In this document: piece after piece, positions 41,201-53,424 of the stretch
Layout: every line of letters begins with the position of its first letter
Position numbering within the stretch: the first letter of the stretch is position 1
NCBI GenBank assembly: GCA_019054805.1
Contig: JAHQIY010000005.1
Span: 4,881,501 to 4,945,500, forward strand
Origin: Brachionus manjavacas
Taxonomy: Eukaryota > Rotifera > Eurotatoria > Ploima > Brachionidae
Direction of reading: 5' to 3'
DNA: 64,000 bases
Translations under genes and position numbers: made by a program
The notes under the pieces: model-generated
Told to the model about the DNA's origin: nothing
The model's database searches: none
What the model saw: only the letters and a program-made list of their open reading frames with translations

Positions 41201-44200
41201 CTAAATTTATTTTAGAGGCAAACCTCATATACAAATCTTTTAATATCGCAGAATTTTTTATTTTAGTACAACCATTTTAAAAAAAAGTATTTCATAGATA
41301 TATTTGTAAATAAATTCATAAAAATAGTATTTACCATTGTATTAATTTGTCGAATGTTTTATTCTTATTAAAAATTACTACAATAAAAAAGAAAAAATGC
41401 TTTAAATAAATATAATAATTAAACAAAAGATTTTTATTAATAAGAAATCTTTTTAAATTCATTGAAAAAATTATTTATATATTATGAATGAATGAATTGA
41501 AATTCAGATATTTTAATGAATTCTCATAATGAAGACGATGAAAATAGTGATGTTTATTTACAAATATTCAAAATTTCTGTTTCTCAAAAATCTGAAGCTT
41601 GAGTATAGTTCGTGTGTGTACCTGTATTGGTAAAAACCGAAACACTTATCCGAACACGTCAATTTTTCGTGTCAACTTGTATATATGTAATTGATTTAAT
41701 TTCAGAATTTTAGCAGAATTTGCCTTTTATTCAAAAATGTTAGCTCTTCTTTTTATTCTTCTGCAGCGATTTTAATTGTTCTGTACCGAATTTTAAAATG
41801 TCATTTGTTTTAATTAACTTTTCTGACTTAAGAAGATGAATTTCATTATCCAGTGTGAGAGATTTGATTATCAATCAAAAAGGAATTTACATGATCTAAA
41901 TTTAGATTAAATTGATATTTAATATCATTTTAATTAGATTTATAAGATTTTCTTTTTTTAGAAATAAACAAATTTTTACATTTTTATAATTTATTTGTAT
42001 CAAATAGTTTTTTTTTTAGATATTTGTTACATAATATCAATTTGTTTTAAAATCTTTACAAAGTATTTTAATTCAAAATCTTGATTTTCTAAAGTAAAAA
42101 TTTTTTAATAATTTATTTGATAGAACAAGTGATAAAATTTGCCTTGTTATGTAATTATTTTCTAATTTAGTTCAAATTTTTCTTTATTAAAAACATTTAA
42201 AAATTTTAGCTAAAAAAATTTAAGATAAAATAAAACCAGATATAATTAGTAGTTTTGTAATTTTGATTTAATTTTTGTTATTCAATTTTAAATGATTTCA
42301 TGGAAATTTTGTAACTATTTTCATTTATTTTTTTAAGCTTATGGTGCGCCGTTAATAGAACATTGTCTTTCAATAGCAGAATTTCCTGATAAATGTATAA
42401 TTGATAAAAACTTTAACAGAAATGCTGAGATCGAAAAACTATTCAATGCACTATTGTTGGGAGAAAAAATTATACAAGAACTAAAATCGGAAATTCATCC
42501 AGTAAAATTAACTTCTAAATTAAAATCATTCAAAAATAATACAATTTTATTAGGGTTATATAGTAACCAAAATTACAAAAGCTATTAAACTAGAAAAAAC
42601 CAAGGAATTAGAAAACGAAGAACTAGTGACGTAAGTTTAAAAAAAATATTTTAAATAGCCTTTATTTACAGAAAAAAAATAATAACAAATTTATTGATCT
42701 ATAATACCCAATCTTAATCCAAACCATCTAGCCTTCGATGCAACTAAAAAAAAATTAAATTTTCTTTTTTTTTAATTTTGCAAAATTACCTTCATCCTGC
42801 ATAAGCTTGAAACACATGGCCATTATAACCATACCCACTAGCAAATATAGAGTACATAAGGCAGCCATTCCTCTTTTTTCTGTGGCTAAAGTATTTTTTC
42901 CTGGAACAAAATCCCCGAAGCCAATTGTTGTAAAAGTAATGAAACAAAAATAAGCACCATCAAGAATAGACCACTCTTCGGTAAATGCAAAAATGCCGGC
43001 ACCGGCAAAGATATAAGCTGTGAGAACACCTAGAGTGGCCACAATAGGAACATGCCGATCATTTGGATTATCATATTCCATTTCAAACTCAGTCAACTTT
43101 TAATTTATAAAATATTTTTATTTAGAAATCATTTTTCTATTTGTAATTACCATTTCTTGTTTGTTTTCTTCAAATTTTGACGATGAATAAGGAATCTTTA
43201 GTTTATGCTTGAATATTCTTCTATAGATAAATCTAATACATTTCGAATAGGATATAATGAACAATTCTGCCAACAAGTCGCCAGTATTTGTCAAACACAT
43301 GAACATCAAAGGTATTCCAATCATGGCATAGAAAATAGTCAAAATTTTTCCAGTATTCGATTTAGGAGTAATATTTCCGTAACCTTTAAGAAATAAATTA
43401 TTTTTTTCTAACAAAAAGCATCGGTAGAAATTTTGAATCTCATTAATATATTTTTAACTTCAAAACGGGTTAAATATTATTTGAAGCTTCGAAATTGCAA
43501 AAATTTTTTAAACTAATTAATGAATATTATCTTTAAGTGAATTTTAAACGAATGCACGCTATAATAAAAGTTTAAAATGAATATACGCACTTTATTTGCA
43601 GGACTTGGCAGAGGCTGAATTTAGATTTGACAAATTTGTTTTCACCTTAAACAACTTTTTCTTTATTTGTAGTCCCTTCATGACAAATTTTATCATTATT
43701 CTGCACAATTGTTCCTGCTCTATTTCTCTTAAATTCACTTTCTCAATTTTTACCTCATCTTGAGCTAACAGAATTAGAAATACTCTTTAAATAAATATTT
43801 TTATCTGGTCTTGTAAATATTATTTGATAGTAAGTATAATGTGAATTAAAGTTTGCCATAGATCACATTTATAAGTTGCTACATTCTCGAGACACAGCAA
43901 ATTTAGCCAAATATTTTTAGAATACAACACCATGGATAAAAACCCTCAAATTGCATTCTTAACTGATTAAAAATCTTGATCAATTAAAATTTATCTATTT
44001 TTGAAATTTGGAATTTTTTTAATTTAAATCTTTTTCTTCATTTTATCAATATAACTTTTTCTTTACTAATAAATTAAAGGAAGGGTAGCAGAATAAATTG
44101 TTAAAATTTTCTAACTTTGGTACGTAGCCAAATAAATTTTAATTTTATAGATTTTTTTTTTGGAGGCATTGGTGCTAAAGCACTTTTAAATTGCATGATA

Positions 44201-47200
44201 GCGATGACCCTTTTTTTTTTTTGGAATCATCAAATTTTTGAAAAATAATCATAACATTTGAGAAAGAAAATAATTTAAAATTAAAAACCTTTTAAAAATT
44301 ACCTATGGTAGTTATAACAGTTGCTGAGTACAAAAGTGCGTTTGGATAGCTCCATATATCTTCTCTGGCAAGCATATTTGGCTTATCTTTGTCCTCAATT
44401 TTGTCATTTTCAATCAACAAATTTCTCAAATGAAATTTAACTTCATTATAAAAATGTTCTCTATCCAGTTCAATGTACCAGGACGGTTTTTTTTTGGACT
44501 CATAACTTTTTCTATCATACTTAATTGCATTCTTTCCGCTTGAATAACCAGCATAAAGTCCTTCATGATAGCCAGAATCTGTTTTATTTTTATCAATCGG
44601 CTTCCGGATAGGTCCGTACAAAAAATCATGCGGAAGTTCTTTATTATTTTTTAAAATTTCCTCCTTTCGGTAAATACTGTATTGGTTATGAAAATTTTCA
44701 TTTAAAAAAGTATTGAACATGTTTTCGGCGCTGATCTTTACACTTTCGAAAAATTCCTCTCGATTTTTCTCTATCTTATTCTGATTTTCTTTTTCATAAT
44801 TAGACTCAATCTTCATGAACAAAAGAGCGCCCAAAATCACATAGCCAACTACCAGCCCTGCAAGACCAATTTGACTAAAAGCAAACTTGAATGCTCGTTT
44901 AAGGTATTTTTTAGCCTTTCGTGTATCAATAGATATAGATTCGCCAATATAAACTATGTGACTGTTTGACTTTTTTAGTTCATTTTCTTCCACTAGTTCT
45001 AAGAAAAAAATTAATTTAAATTTAGAGAAAAAAAATTGTTTTACTTGGTAAATTTTCTTTAAAAAAATCACCATCGTCATCAAACTTTACCATAGGTAGT
45101 TGAGGAGACGGCTTCAAAAGCTCATCAATTTCTGGCTGATCATTTGCACTACCATTTTTTTTATCTTTTTTTTTCCACAACGATCTAAGAGTACTGTAAA
45201 AGTTTGAATTTCTCTTTGCGGATGAATTGGTTTCGGTTTCGGTTTCGATTTTCAGCTTGTCTTCTATCTTCGGCCCAGATTTGTTTCTAGAAAAAAAATT
45301 GCCGAAAAAACTTGTTTTTTGGGACTCAGTTTCGTTCATTTTTGCATCATTTTTTTTGGTTAAATTAGACCCATAATCATTCAACAAATTAGGAGTTTGA
45401 TTTTTCTTGAAAAATTTAATTAAATTTTTAATTATTAAAAGATATGACGAATTTCATCCTTATTTATTCAAGAAATTCGAATCAGCGTCGTACCTGGAAT
45501 TCCCATCGTTTGATAAAGTAAATATTTAAAATTTAGAATGATAACAAATTTAATTTTTCTTTGAACCCCAGGCAGTGGATGAATTTTTCTCAAAATTAGA
45601 AAGTCAAAAATCCGAAATAAAGGAACACAATCAGGTAAGACTTAATATTATTCGAAATTTTATTAATTATTCTAAATATTGTTTAATTGGTTTTCCGCGT
45701 CAAATATTGTTTTTTAATTTTTCAAGAGAAAATATTTGATCACGGTAAAAATTGCTGGCAGTGTCAATAAGCCTTAGTAAACAATTTTTAAAAAATTTAT
45801 TATTTTCTTGGATTATCAGCACCATTTTCTCGAATTCTAATGTTTTTTTATTCAATCTTGTTGTTGGAATTAATAAACAAAATCGAACAGTTTAAGCCGA
45901 ATTAAAAGCAATTAGACTTAGGGATTTGGTTTTATCATAACGCTAATAGAACTCCAAATTAAAATAATTAGAATTCAATTTTTTATTTTTTACCAAATCA
46001 CTTCAGACTTTGGCATAATATCTTTTTGCCATCAATCACTTTAAAATAACTATTTTTTAAGGCAAGAAGATTAATAGAAAAAAATTTGTTTGAAATTTAT
46101 TTTGTTCTTTAAGACACGTTTCGGTCTTAAATGCACTTGAAATAAATGATTAATTAGATTTTTTACTTTTAATTTAGCAAAGAATTTCTAAAATTAATTT
46201 AAACTAGAACAAAGAAGCAGTCAAAAAATTAGAAAATGTAAAGAAAGATCATCAGAGAAGACTTGAAGAGCTTAAGTTATCTCAAGTAAATTTTACATAT
46301 TTAATTGAACTGAATTAAAGAAATTAATTTTAAAGACCGAGGATGAGATCAGGGCTAGTCTTATTGAGTATAATTTGGACTTGGTCGACAAGGCCATTTA
46401 TTTGGTCAACAATGCTATTGCTAATCAAATGGACTGGGCTGAAATAAACGAAATAATCAAAGAAGCACAAGAAGAGGAGCATGAAGTAGCCTTGGCTATT
46501 AAAGAGTTAAAACTCGAAATTAATCATATAGTCCTTGAATTGGAGTTAGAAAAAAAAATATTATTTTAAATTTAAAATTGATTTTTTTTTAAAGAGATTC
46601 TGAATTTGATGACGGAGTATTGAGAAGAAAAGTCGAAATAGACCTTGGGATGAATGCATTCCGAAACTCGAGAAGGTTTAACCTATTTTTCTAAATATTT
46701 ATTGCATAAAAAATTCTATTTAAGATACTACGAAAGCAAAAAACATTCCATTATTAAAGAACATAAAACCATCGATGCCGGTGATAAAGTAAGTTAAAGA
46801 AAAATAAAATTTTCAAAAATAGCTTTGCTAAACGATTTTTTTGACGTAGTAATCTTTTGATTTTAGCTAATTTTCAAGATAGTTAGATTCTTGAAAGATA
46901 CAAATAATCAATCAGTCTTAATTTCTAAAAAAAATAAACTGCTGTTAAATATTTAATCAATAAATATTGAGCAAAATATGTTTATCTAATTATTAATTGA
47001 TTAAATTCTTCGTTTAGTCAAAATAAGCCCACATGATATCGTTTAGTTTTAAACGAAATATTTTTAAAATTTTTAATAAATTTTTTAAGGCATTAAAATC
47101 TGCCGAGAAAAAAACCTATGAATTATTAAAACAAGCAAGCAAAATAAAAACTATTGGAAAATCCAGAAAGCAATATTGGTAAGAATGAGTTGTTTAATTT

Positions 47201-50200
47201 AACTTTTTACTATGCCATAATGCTGAAGGCTATTTGCTAAAAAAAAAACTCTTACTATCTAAACTAAGTTTAAATTTATCTTTTAGTTGAGCAATTATTT
47301 TTTTTAATTTTTAACTTAAACCATTTATCTTAGTTATTCTATGATAAAATGAAATAAAAGAAATTTTAAAATTGACGTAGATCAAAAAGGAAAAATAAAA
47401 GTTTATTTTTTTTAATTAAAATATTTGTTACTAAATAAATACAGTGCAAAATAGAATTTTAATTTATGAAAATGAAAACTGCAGTAAAAAAAAAATTTGA
47501 AAATAAAATACTATTTAATGGTCTTGATCTCAAAATAATCAGGATCTATTATTTGAAACTTTTTAAAACTCAGCTAAAGTATTTTTTACTTAAAACACTT
47601 GAAATCCGCTTTAAAAATTTCACAACTTCGAATCGAAGAGATTTAAAAGTCATTTTTCTATAAAGCAAAAAATAACTCCATTAAAGCTTAATGTATTTTA
47701 TTCGATCATTAATTTTTGTTAAATTGTTAAATTAATTTTTGATCATTTTTTTTTGATGCTAACAAGATTAAAATTTGTATATTTAATAGAAAAGTAAACT
47801 TATTTTATTAAGGTTTGAAAAATTTTTCTGGTTCATAAGCTCGGAAAATTATCTAATAATTGGTGGTCGTGATCAACAACAAAATGAGATAGTAGTTAAA
47901 CGGTATCTTAAGCCAGGAGATCTTTACGTCCATGCAGACGTCCAAGGGGTAACTTAATCTAAAATATTTAAAAATGGAACCTAATTTTATTCTAGGCTAG
48001 TTCTGTAATTATAAAAAATCCTAGTGGGAACCCAGTTCCGCCGAAGACCTTGAACGAAGCTGGTTGCATGGCAGTGTGCTATAGTGTGGCTTGGGAAGCC
48101 AAAGTTTTAACCTCTGCTTACTGGGTTTATCACAATCAGGTTTCTAAACAAGCTCCCAGTGGCGAATACCTCAAAACGGGCAGTTTTATGATTCGAGGCA
48201 AAAAAAATTTCATACCACAGACTGCTTTGGTATTCGGAGTGGGAGTTTTATACAAGCTCGATGACGACAGTGTGTTCAGACACAAAGATGAGCGGAAAAT
48301 CAAAACTTCCGAAGAAGAAATAAATGAATTGAATGTAGAATACGAAGAATTGTCAATAGTTGAGGAAGATGAAGAAATAACAAGTGAAAAAGCAATATCA
48401 AATTTGAATATTGAGGATGTGGTAGATAAACAGGATGATAATAGACCAGAAACGGAAAACAATAAATCTGAAGAATCACTAAAAGAATGTGAACAGACCA
48501 AAAAAAAAGAATCAGAAAATCAGTTTCCGGATACATCATTTCAAATAAAATTAGTTTCAAATATTAAGTAATGAATTTTTCTTTTTTAATTGTTTGCGAT
48601 TTGCATTCTGAATATTCATTTAGCTCGGCAGAAAATTCATTCAAAACTGGAGAGATAACCGATGAGTAAATATTTGATATAATTGATTTTGAGAAAATAA
48701 AAAATAAAAAAACTTTTGATCTAGGGAAAATAGTGACAGACAAAAAGCGAAAAGCACCACTGGAACTGTGAATTCGGCCGAGACCAGCAAAGGCAAGAGC
48801 CAGCCCTTGAAGCGAGGTCAAAAGTCTCGCCTAGAAAAAATGAAAACAAAATACAAGGATCAGGACGAAGAAGACCGGGAACTAATTATGCAATATTTAT
48901 CTGTAATTTAGATTAAATTTTACTGCGAAAATGTGGAAAAGCTAACATTCTTAGCTAACTTTTCTGATATCAATGAAAACTTATATTCTTTTTCTTTATT
49001 TACATTTATTCTAAATTAAAACAATTTGAAAAGCCTGCAGGAAAACCAACAAAAACAGACGAAAAATCAATACAATCGAATGATAAATCTAAACTTAAAG
49101 GCAAACAAATTGGTAAATCAAATAAGAAAAATTCCCAGCAAAAAGAGAAGCAAAGTGACTCCACTGTAGCACAATATTCGAAATTAGCTCCCGAATCGAC
49201 TAATTCAATCAGTAAAACTACACAAATCGAAGGCAATCAAGAACCCAACACGATTTTAAATGTTATTTCTTATTTTTTTTTCTATTTTTGTTTATAAATA
49301 TAATAAATTCTTCTTTTTTTTTAAATAAAAAAAGGTTAATGAAGAAATAGAAATCGAAGAAGATAACACCCAAGTAAGTCGAGTTTAATTTACTCCCTCT
49401 ACTTTATTTAAAGAGCTTATTTTTCTTCTCTTTTTAAAAAGAAAAATTTTTTCCAATTTAGAAAATAAAAACTCACAATTTTCGACTGTATATTTGAATC
49501 AGATGACTCTTTTTTTCCCATTGAAAAGCTGTTACTTTTTTTGGTATCCGGTGTTTTAACTTGGTAATAAAAAGAGACAGACTTTGGTATGGTGTCACTT
49601 GATTTAACTACTTTGAGTGAGTTGAGGTCAGTTTGTAAGCTGTGTGGGGTAAGCTGGGAATTGGAGGCGTTTTTCATCGAGTTAAAGTAACGGAACGAGA
49701 ATGAGCGATAGGCTTCAGATGGCGTCCCTACTTTGCTCTTATTAGTGTCATTATCGCCAGGATTAGTCGCACTAGAGTCTTTTCTTATAGACTCAATAAC
49801 CGACGGTTGACTTGTTGATCTCGATCTTCTACTAAATTCGAAATACATTTTCTATCAACTTTTTAATCCCATTGAATAGAATTATCTATAAAAAAAAAGA
49901 AAAAATTAATGGATGCCATTCAATTTTCATCTGATACCACTTTTTAAATGCAATTTCCTTTTTAATTATTAATTTCTTGAATATTCAAATCAAATAATAT
50001 TAACAAAAATAGAATTTAAGTGTTAATTAGCAGAATGTTGATATAGAATATTTACAGAGTTTTCTTTTTGGCCAAATATCACTAATCTAAGTCATGTTAG
50101 ATAAATAATCAAATTTAAAATTTTTTATTTTTAAAATAGTCTTTTTTGTAGCAAAAATTTTTTTTGCTGATGAAACTACTAAAATTAGATTATGCAACCC

Positions 50201-51611
50201 CTTTTATTTTTTTTAAAGTCTCAAAAATGATATTAAATTTTAATTTGGAGACAAATGAACCAAATAATCGATAAATTAAGATTTTAAATCTGTTTAGGGA
50301 AGGATGCAGCTTTAAACTGTATCGAAATAGGAATTAAATCCGGTCGAAATCAAGGTATTTCCTAATTTCTTTTGATAAAAATTTAATTTTTAAATCCATC
50401 GATTCTTTTAGCAAAAATGATCTTGTAAGAAATTTTTCAAAAATTCAACTAAATCCAAAGGTTGGAAAAAAGCCTTCAGGTGAACATTGGGTGAAATAAT
50501 TCTTGAAATCTTAAATACAAATTATAATAAGCTAAGCTAACAATCAAAAGAACCCGAACTAATTACATTATTAAATAAAAGAAAAAGATCTGTCTTTTAT
50601 TAATGCTTATTATAAATACCAAATTTCTCGAAATTGGAAACATAGTTACTTTGATTTGAAAGCTTGTCTATTTTTAAGCCTTGTATAGCAGTATGCCAAT
50701 GGAAATATCTACAGTTTGTTTATATTCTTTGATCGTTTTGGTGCAGTTTAGCTTTTGAAATGGAACTACTGTTTGGCATGGAGAATATACAAGTTTTTCA
50801 CAGAGGCTTTAAATAATTAAGATTATAATAAATACTGAATTGCGTCACAGTCAACTTTTTTTAATAATTAGCTCATTCATTTTTCTCGTATAAATTCAAG
50901 CATAAACTTGCTGTTATTAAATCTAAAATAAAATTAATGCTTCGATACTTTTAGGAAAAGAGACTTGAAATATAAATCTAACAGGAAAGAGACAATTTAA
51001 GCAAATCTTCATTTGTTTAAGCTCTTAAATACATTATAATAAACACTTATATAAAAACTGTTTTTTTTTAACAAAAAAATTACACTAATTTTCTTTTCTT
51101 TTTACTAAAGGATGAAATTGATGTTATCGATTCACTCACTGGGATTCCACTTGACGAAGATGAAATTCTGTTTTGTTTAACTGTCTGTGCACCTTATTCA
51201 ACACTTCAAAACTACAAGTAATTTTACTAATTAAATTCTTCTAAATCTATTTTGATTAGGATAAATCTTTTTTTTTTAAATTGATTGTTTCTCTTCTAGG
51301 CATAAAGTTAAACTAATACCAGGAACTACCAAAAGAGGCCAAGGTAATCTAATCTTTAGATGATTAAATGTTGATTTATTTTTGTCCTTGAAGCCGTAAA
51401 AACAACTATTGAAATGTTTAATCGAGATAAGGCGACCACACAACGAGAAAAGGACCTAATTAAATCCAATCTTGTATCCAAAGTAAGAGTTATAATTAAC
51501 CGTTTCAACTTTTTTACATTTTAAATCTTAAAGGAGCAAGAAATTTCTCGTAATTTACCTGGCAAAGTCAAACTTTCAGTACCCAATTTGAATAAATTAA
51601 AGAAAAAATAA
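38286..51611 (+). CDS. NEMF: Nuclear export mediator factor / ribosome quality control protein (Rqc2 family)
   Basis: NEMF binds stalled 60S subunits carrying peptidyl-tRNA, recruits listerin and adds C-terminal tails to nascent chains. Twenty-three exons: 38286-38344, 38397-38694, 38742-38887, 38939-39006, 42338-42501, 42554-42630, 45442-45517, 45572-45634, 46208-46285, 46336-46544, 46595-46675, 46725-46788, 47090-47178, 47813-47948, 47996-48567, 48624-48665, 48725-48902, 49034-49261, 49335-49373, 51111-51217, 51300-51343, 51394-51482 and 51534-51611, about 994 residues (human 1076). NFACT-N has the Asp96-Arg97 pair in [12 protein letters not shown] coiled coil follows, then NFACT-R ([42 protein letters not shown]), an acidic stretch, [20 protein letters not shown] and NFACT-C ([16 protein letters not shown]). 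Long introns carry a K2P gene, a TIR element and a serine-rich ORF. Confidence 0.95.
39245..41685. mobile_element. 2.4 kb terminal-inverted-repeat element in NEMF intron 4
   Basis: The left arm (about 39245-39322) begins TACAAGTTGAAACGAAAAAT and continues TGACGTGCTCGGGTA...GGTTTTTACCAAT. The right arm (about 41604-41685), reverse complemented, begins TACAAGTTGACACGAAAAAT and continues TGACGTGTTCGGATA...GGTTTTTACCAAT. About 75 bases are alignable. The interior is AT-rich with no transposase-like ORF, so the element is non-autonomous or gutted. It fills most of the 3.3 kb intron between exons 4 and 5. A target duplication is not certain. Confidence 0.7.
40875..41048. repeat. GC-rich palindromic island inside the NEMF-intron element
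   Basis: A stretch much richer in G and C than anything nearby, with nested palindromes such as GCGGTCATTTGGACCGC and GGACCGCCAAAAAATACGGTCC. The outer parts also resemble each other in inverse (GAATACGG...ACCGGCC against GAATCCGTACG...ACCGGCC). This fits a short MITE inserted into the larger element. No coding content. Confidence 0.5.
42691..45339 (-). CDS. Two-pore-domain potassium channel (K2P), nested in a NEMF intron
   Basis: K2P channels carry background potassium current as dimers, each subunit having four membrane helices and two pore loops. Five exons on the minus strand (45339-45045, 44998-44303, 43383-43151, 43096-42790, 42743-42691) give about 527 residues. The first in-frame ATG is at 45339; the frame is open upstream but lacks a Met. 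A charged N-terminal region of about 125 residues precedes M1 ([20 protein letters not shown]). The long extracellular cap follows, then pore 1 with filter TIGYG (329-333, split by an intron), M2/M3, pore 2 with TIGFG (465-469) and M4. The cytosolic tail is short. Both filters are canonical, so it should be potassium-selective. I cannot assign a subfamily. The gene lies entirely within NEMF intron 6 (42631-45441), antisense to NEMF. Confidence 0.92.
49417..49848 (-). CDS. Unrecognised serine-rich ORF nested antisense in NEMF intron 19
   Basis: ATG at 49846-49848, 143 codons to TAA at 49417. The first 120 or so codons have clearly less AT-rich, coding-like composition. The product is Ser/Thr/Asn/Lys-rich, starts [17 protein letters not shown], and has repeated aromatic patches (FSFRYF, VSFYY) in an otherwise disordered sequence. 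A perfect donor-like GTGAGT follows the codons SKI at about 49477, after which the frame turns AT-rich, so the real reading may splice there. No downstream exon was found. It lies inside the 1.7 kb intron 49374-51110 of NEMF. Function unknown. Confidence 0.45.
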   Translation of the reverse strand: MYFEFSRRSRSTSQPSVIESIRKDSSATNPGDNDTNKSKVGTPSEAYRSFSFRYFNSMKNASNSQLTPHSLQTDLNSLKVVKSSDTIPKSVSFYYQVKTPDTKKSNSFSMGKKESSDSNIQSKIVSFYFLNWKKFFFLKREEK

Positions 51612-53424
51612 AATAAACCAAGTTTAAATTATTAATTTGTTGTTTTTCAAGTTTTTTTTTTTGTTGGAATTAAATAAAGTTCGATACCAAAACAATGAAA
51701 AGTTAATTAAAAAATATTAATTTACAATCTAAAATTCGGTAACATTTACTAATTAAATCGATATTTTAGGTTGAAAGTTTTCAACAGAAAAAAACCCTTT
51801 AAAAAAGGGAGTAAAACAAAGTGCCATCTAGAGAATAAACTATCGTATTTCTCTAAGGCACAATAATTTTTCAAATTAGTCGTAATTAAATCTAATATTT
51901 TCATTTAATTTCTATCTTTGGTTTATTAGTTAAACCAAGTTTTTTCTGAGCCAAACATTCAAAAATCTAAAGTAAACACATTAAACAAATTGGTTCAAAA
52001 ATTCATTTTTGTTTAATAATGTAATTATCTTGTTTTAATTAAAAATTCTAATAAAAGCTTTTAATTTTATAGTTGATTTATTATTCAATCATTTAGTTTG
52101 TAGACTTTATACTGAGCTTATTCTAAATGTTTAATAACTAGCAATCTATCTTACTCTCGAAATTAAAAAAAAAGCTAAAGTTTGGAAAATGATGAATAAG
52201 AATAATAAGTTAAATAAACGATTTTTAATTTTTTAATTATAGCAACAACAAAAAATCTACTGGATATTTTTATTATCAACAGTAATTAAATTAATTGCTA
52301 ATAAGTTTGGGTTTCTTTAGAAGAAAATTTTTGTATTCAAAATATAAATGCAACGGTGAGGATAATTAGGAATATCCTATTTTAGTTAAATGAATTGGAT
52401 AAATTTTAAAATAATAACTTCCGGAAAAATTCAAATTTGATTTGGTTTTCAATTATTTGTCTCGATATGCTTTATAAAGTGATCTCGATTAAATTTTAGT
52501 TACAAAAACCATCAGAACTAGATTATTTCAGTTCAATTGTAGTAACTCAAAAATTTTAAATAAGCCCTCTCTTGTGTAATTAGATTCATTTTTAGATTTT
52601 TTTCTCAATAAATAATTAAAATAAACTTTTTAATGAAACAATCCATCTTATCAAAAATCATGTTTGTTCCTTGAGAATTTATTTTAAATACCTTTATTCG
52701 ATAAACTCTTTTATCGATTTTAAATTCTATCTATTTTTTATTTATTTATTTTAAAAAGAAAGAAAAAACATCCTTATTAAAAATCGATTTATTTATTTGA
52801 TATCGAATTTATTAAAAATTAACTAAATGAAAATAGAAAAAAATTGTTCCGAAGCTAACTTTCGTTGACTTTTGAAAAAAAAGAAATAGAAATTTTATGG
52901 CAACAAAAAAATTCTATTTGCTTTAATTCTTTGCTTCTTTTAAATTTAAAAATAATTATTGATTTATTAAGAGGCGAATCTTAGTGTTTTTCTCGAATAG
53001 CGAGTGTTAAAAAAGCTTAATTTTAATTAAAATTATTATTAAAATTTGTTAATAAAGCGGGATGAAGCTGTAGGATGAAGGACCATTTTTGAATTTAAAT
53101 CTTTTTTATTGTTTAAATTATATAAAATACAAATAAAATTTTAAATGCAAAATAAAAGAATTAATTTATATTGAAAGGATATTAAATAAAAATTACATCA
53201 TCTTTAAATAATAAATATTTTGAGAGTCATAGAACTTATAAGGAAAATTATAAGTATAATTAAAGAAAGAAAAAATCTTAATCAACTGAATTTTATTTTG
53301 ATTTAAGTATCAATTTCACGCAATTGATTTTTTAATTAAAACGTTTAGATTTTATTTTTAATTGTAATTAATTTCTATAAAAGTCTTTAGTTATTTCTAT
53401 CTACACTAAACTTTGAACTAAAAT
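51612..53424. other. Convergent intergenic region NEMF/CSE1L
   Basis: About 1.8 kb between two converging stop codons. AT-rich, with no open frame, RNA gene or repeat that I can support. Confidence 0.5.

Noticed and set aside
45340-45387. Extending the K2P protein 16 codons upstream
   Set aside because: The frame is open, but the first codon there is TTG, not ATG, and a stop lies just upstream. The first in-frame ATG is at 45339.
48136-48821. Minus-strand ORFs overlapping NEMF exons 15-17
   Set aside because: Antisense shadows of the acidic NEMF segment; low-complexity Ser/Phe/Leu products.
50297-50430. Possible extra NEMF exon ([15 protein letters not shown]) between exons 19 and 20
   Set aside because: It has acceptor- and donor-like borders, but it matches no part of the NEMF family, and skipping it leaves a perfect in-frame join of exons 19 and 20. 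The following candidate exon hits a stop.
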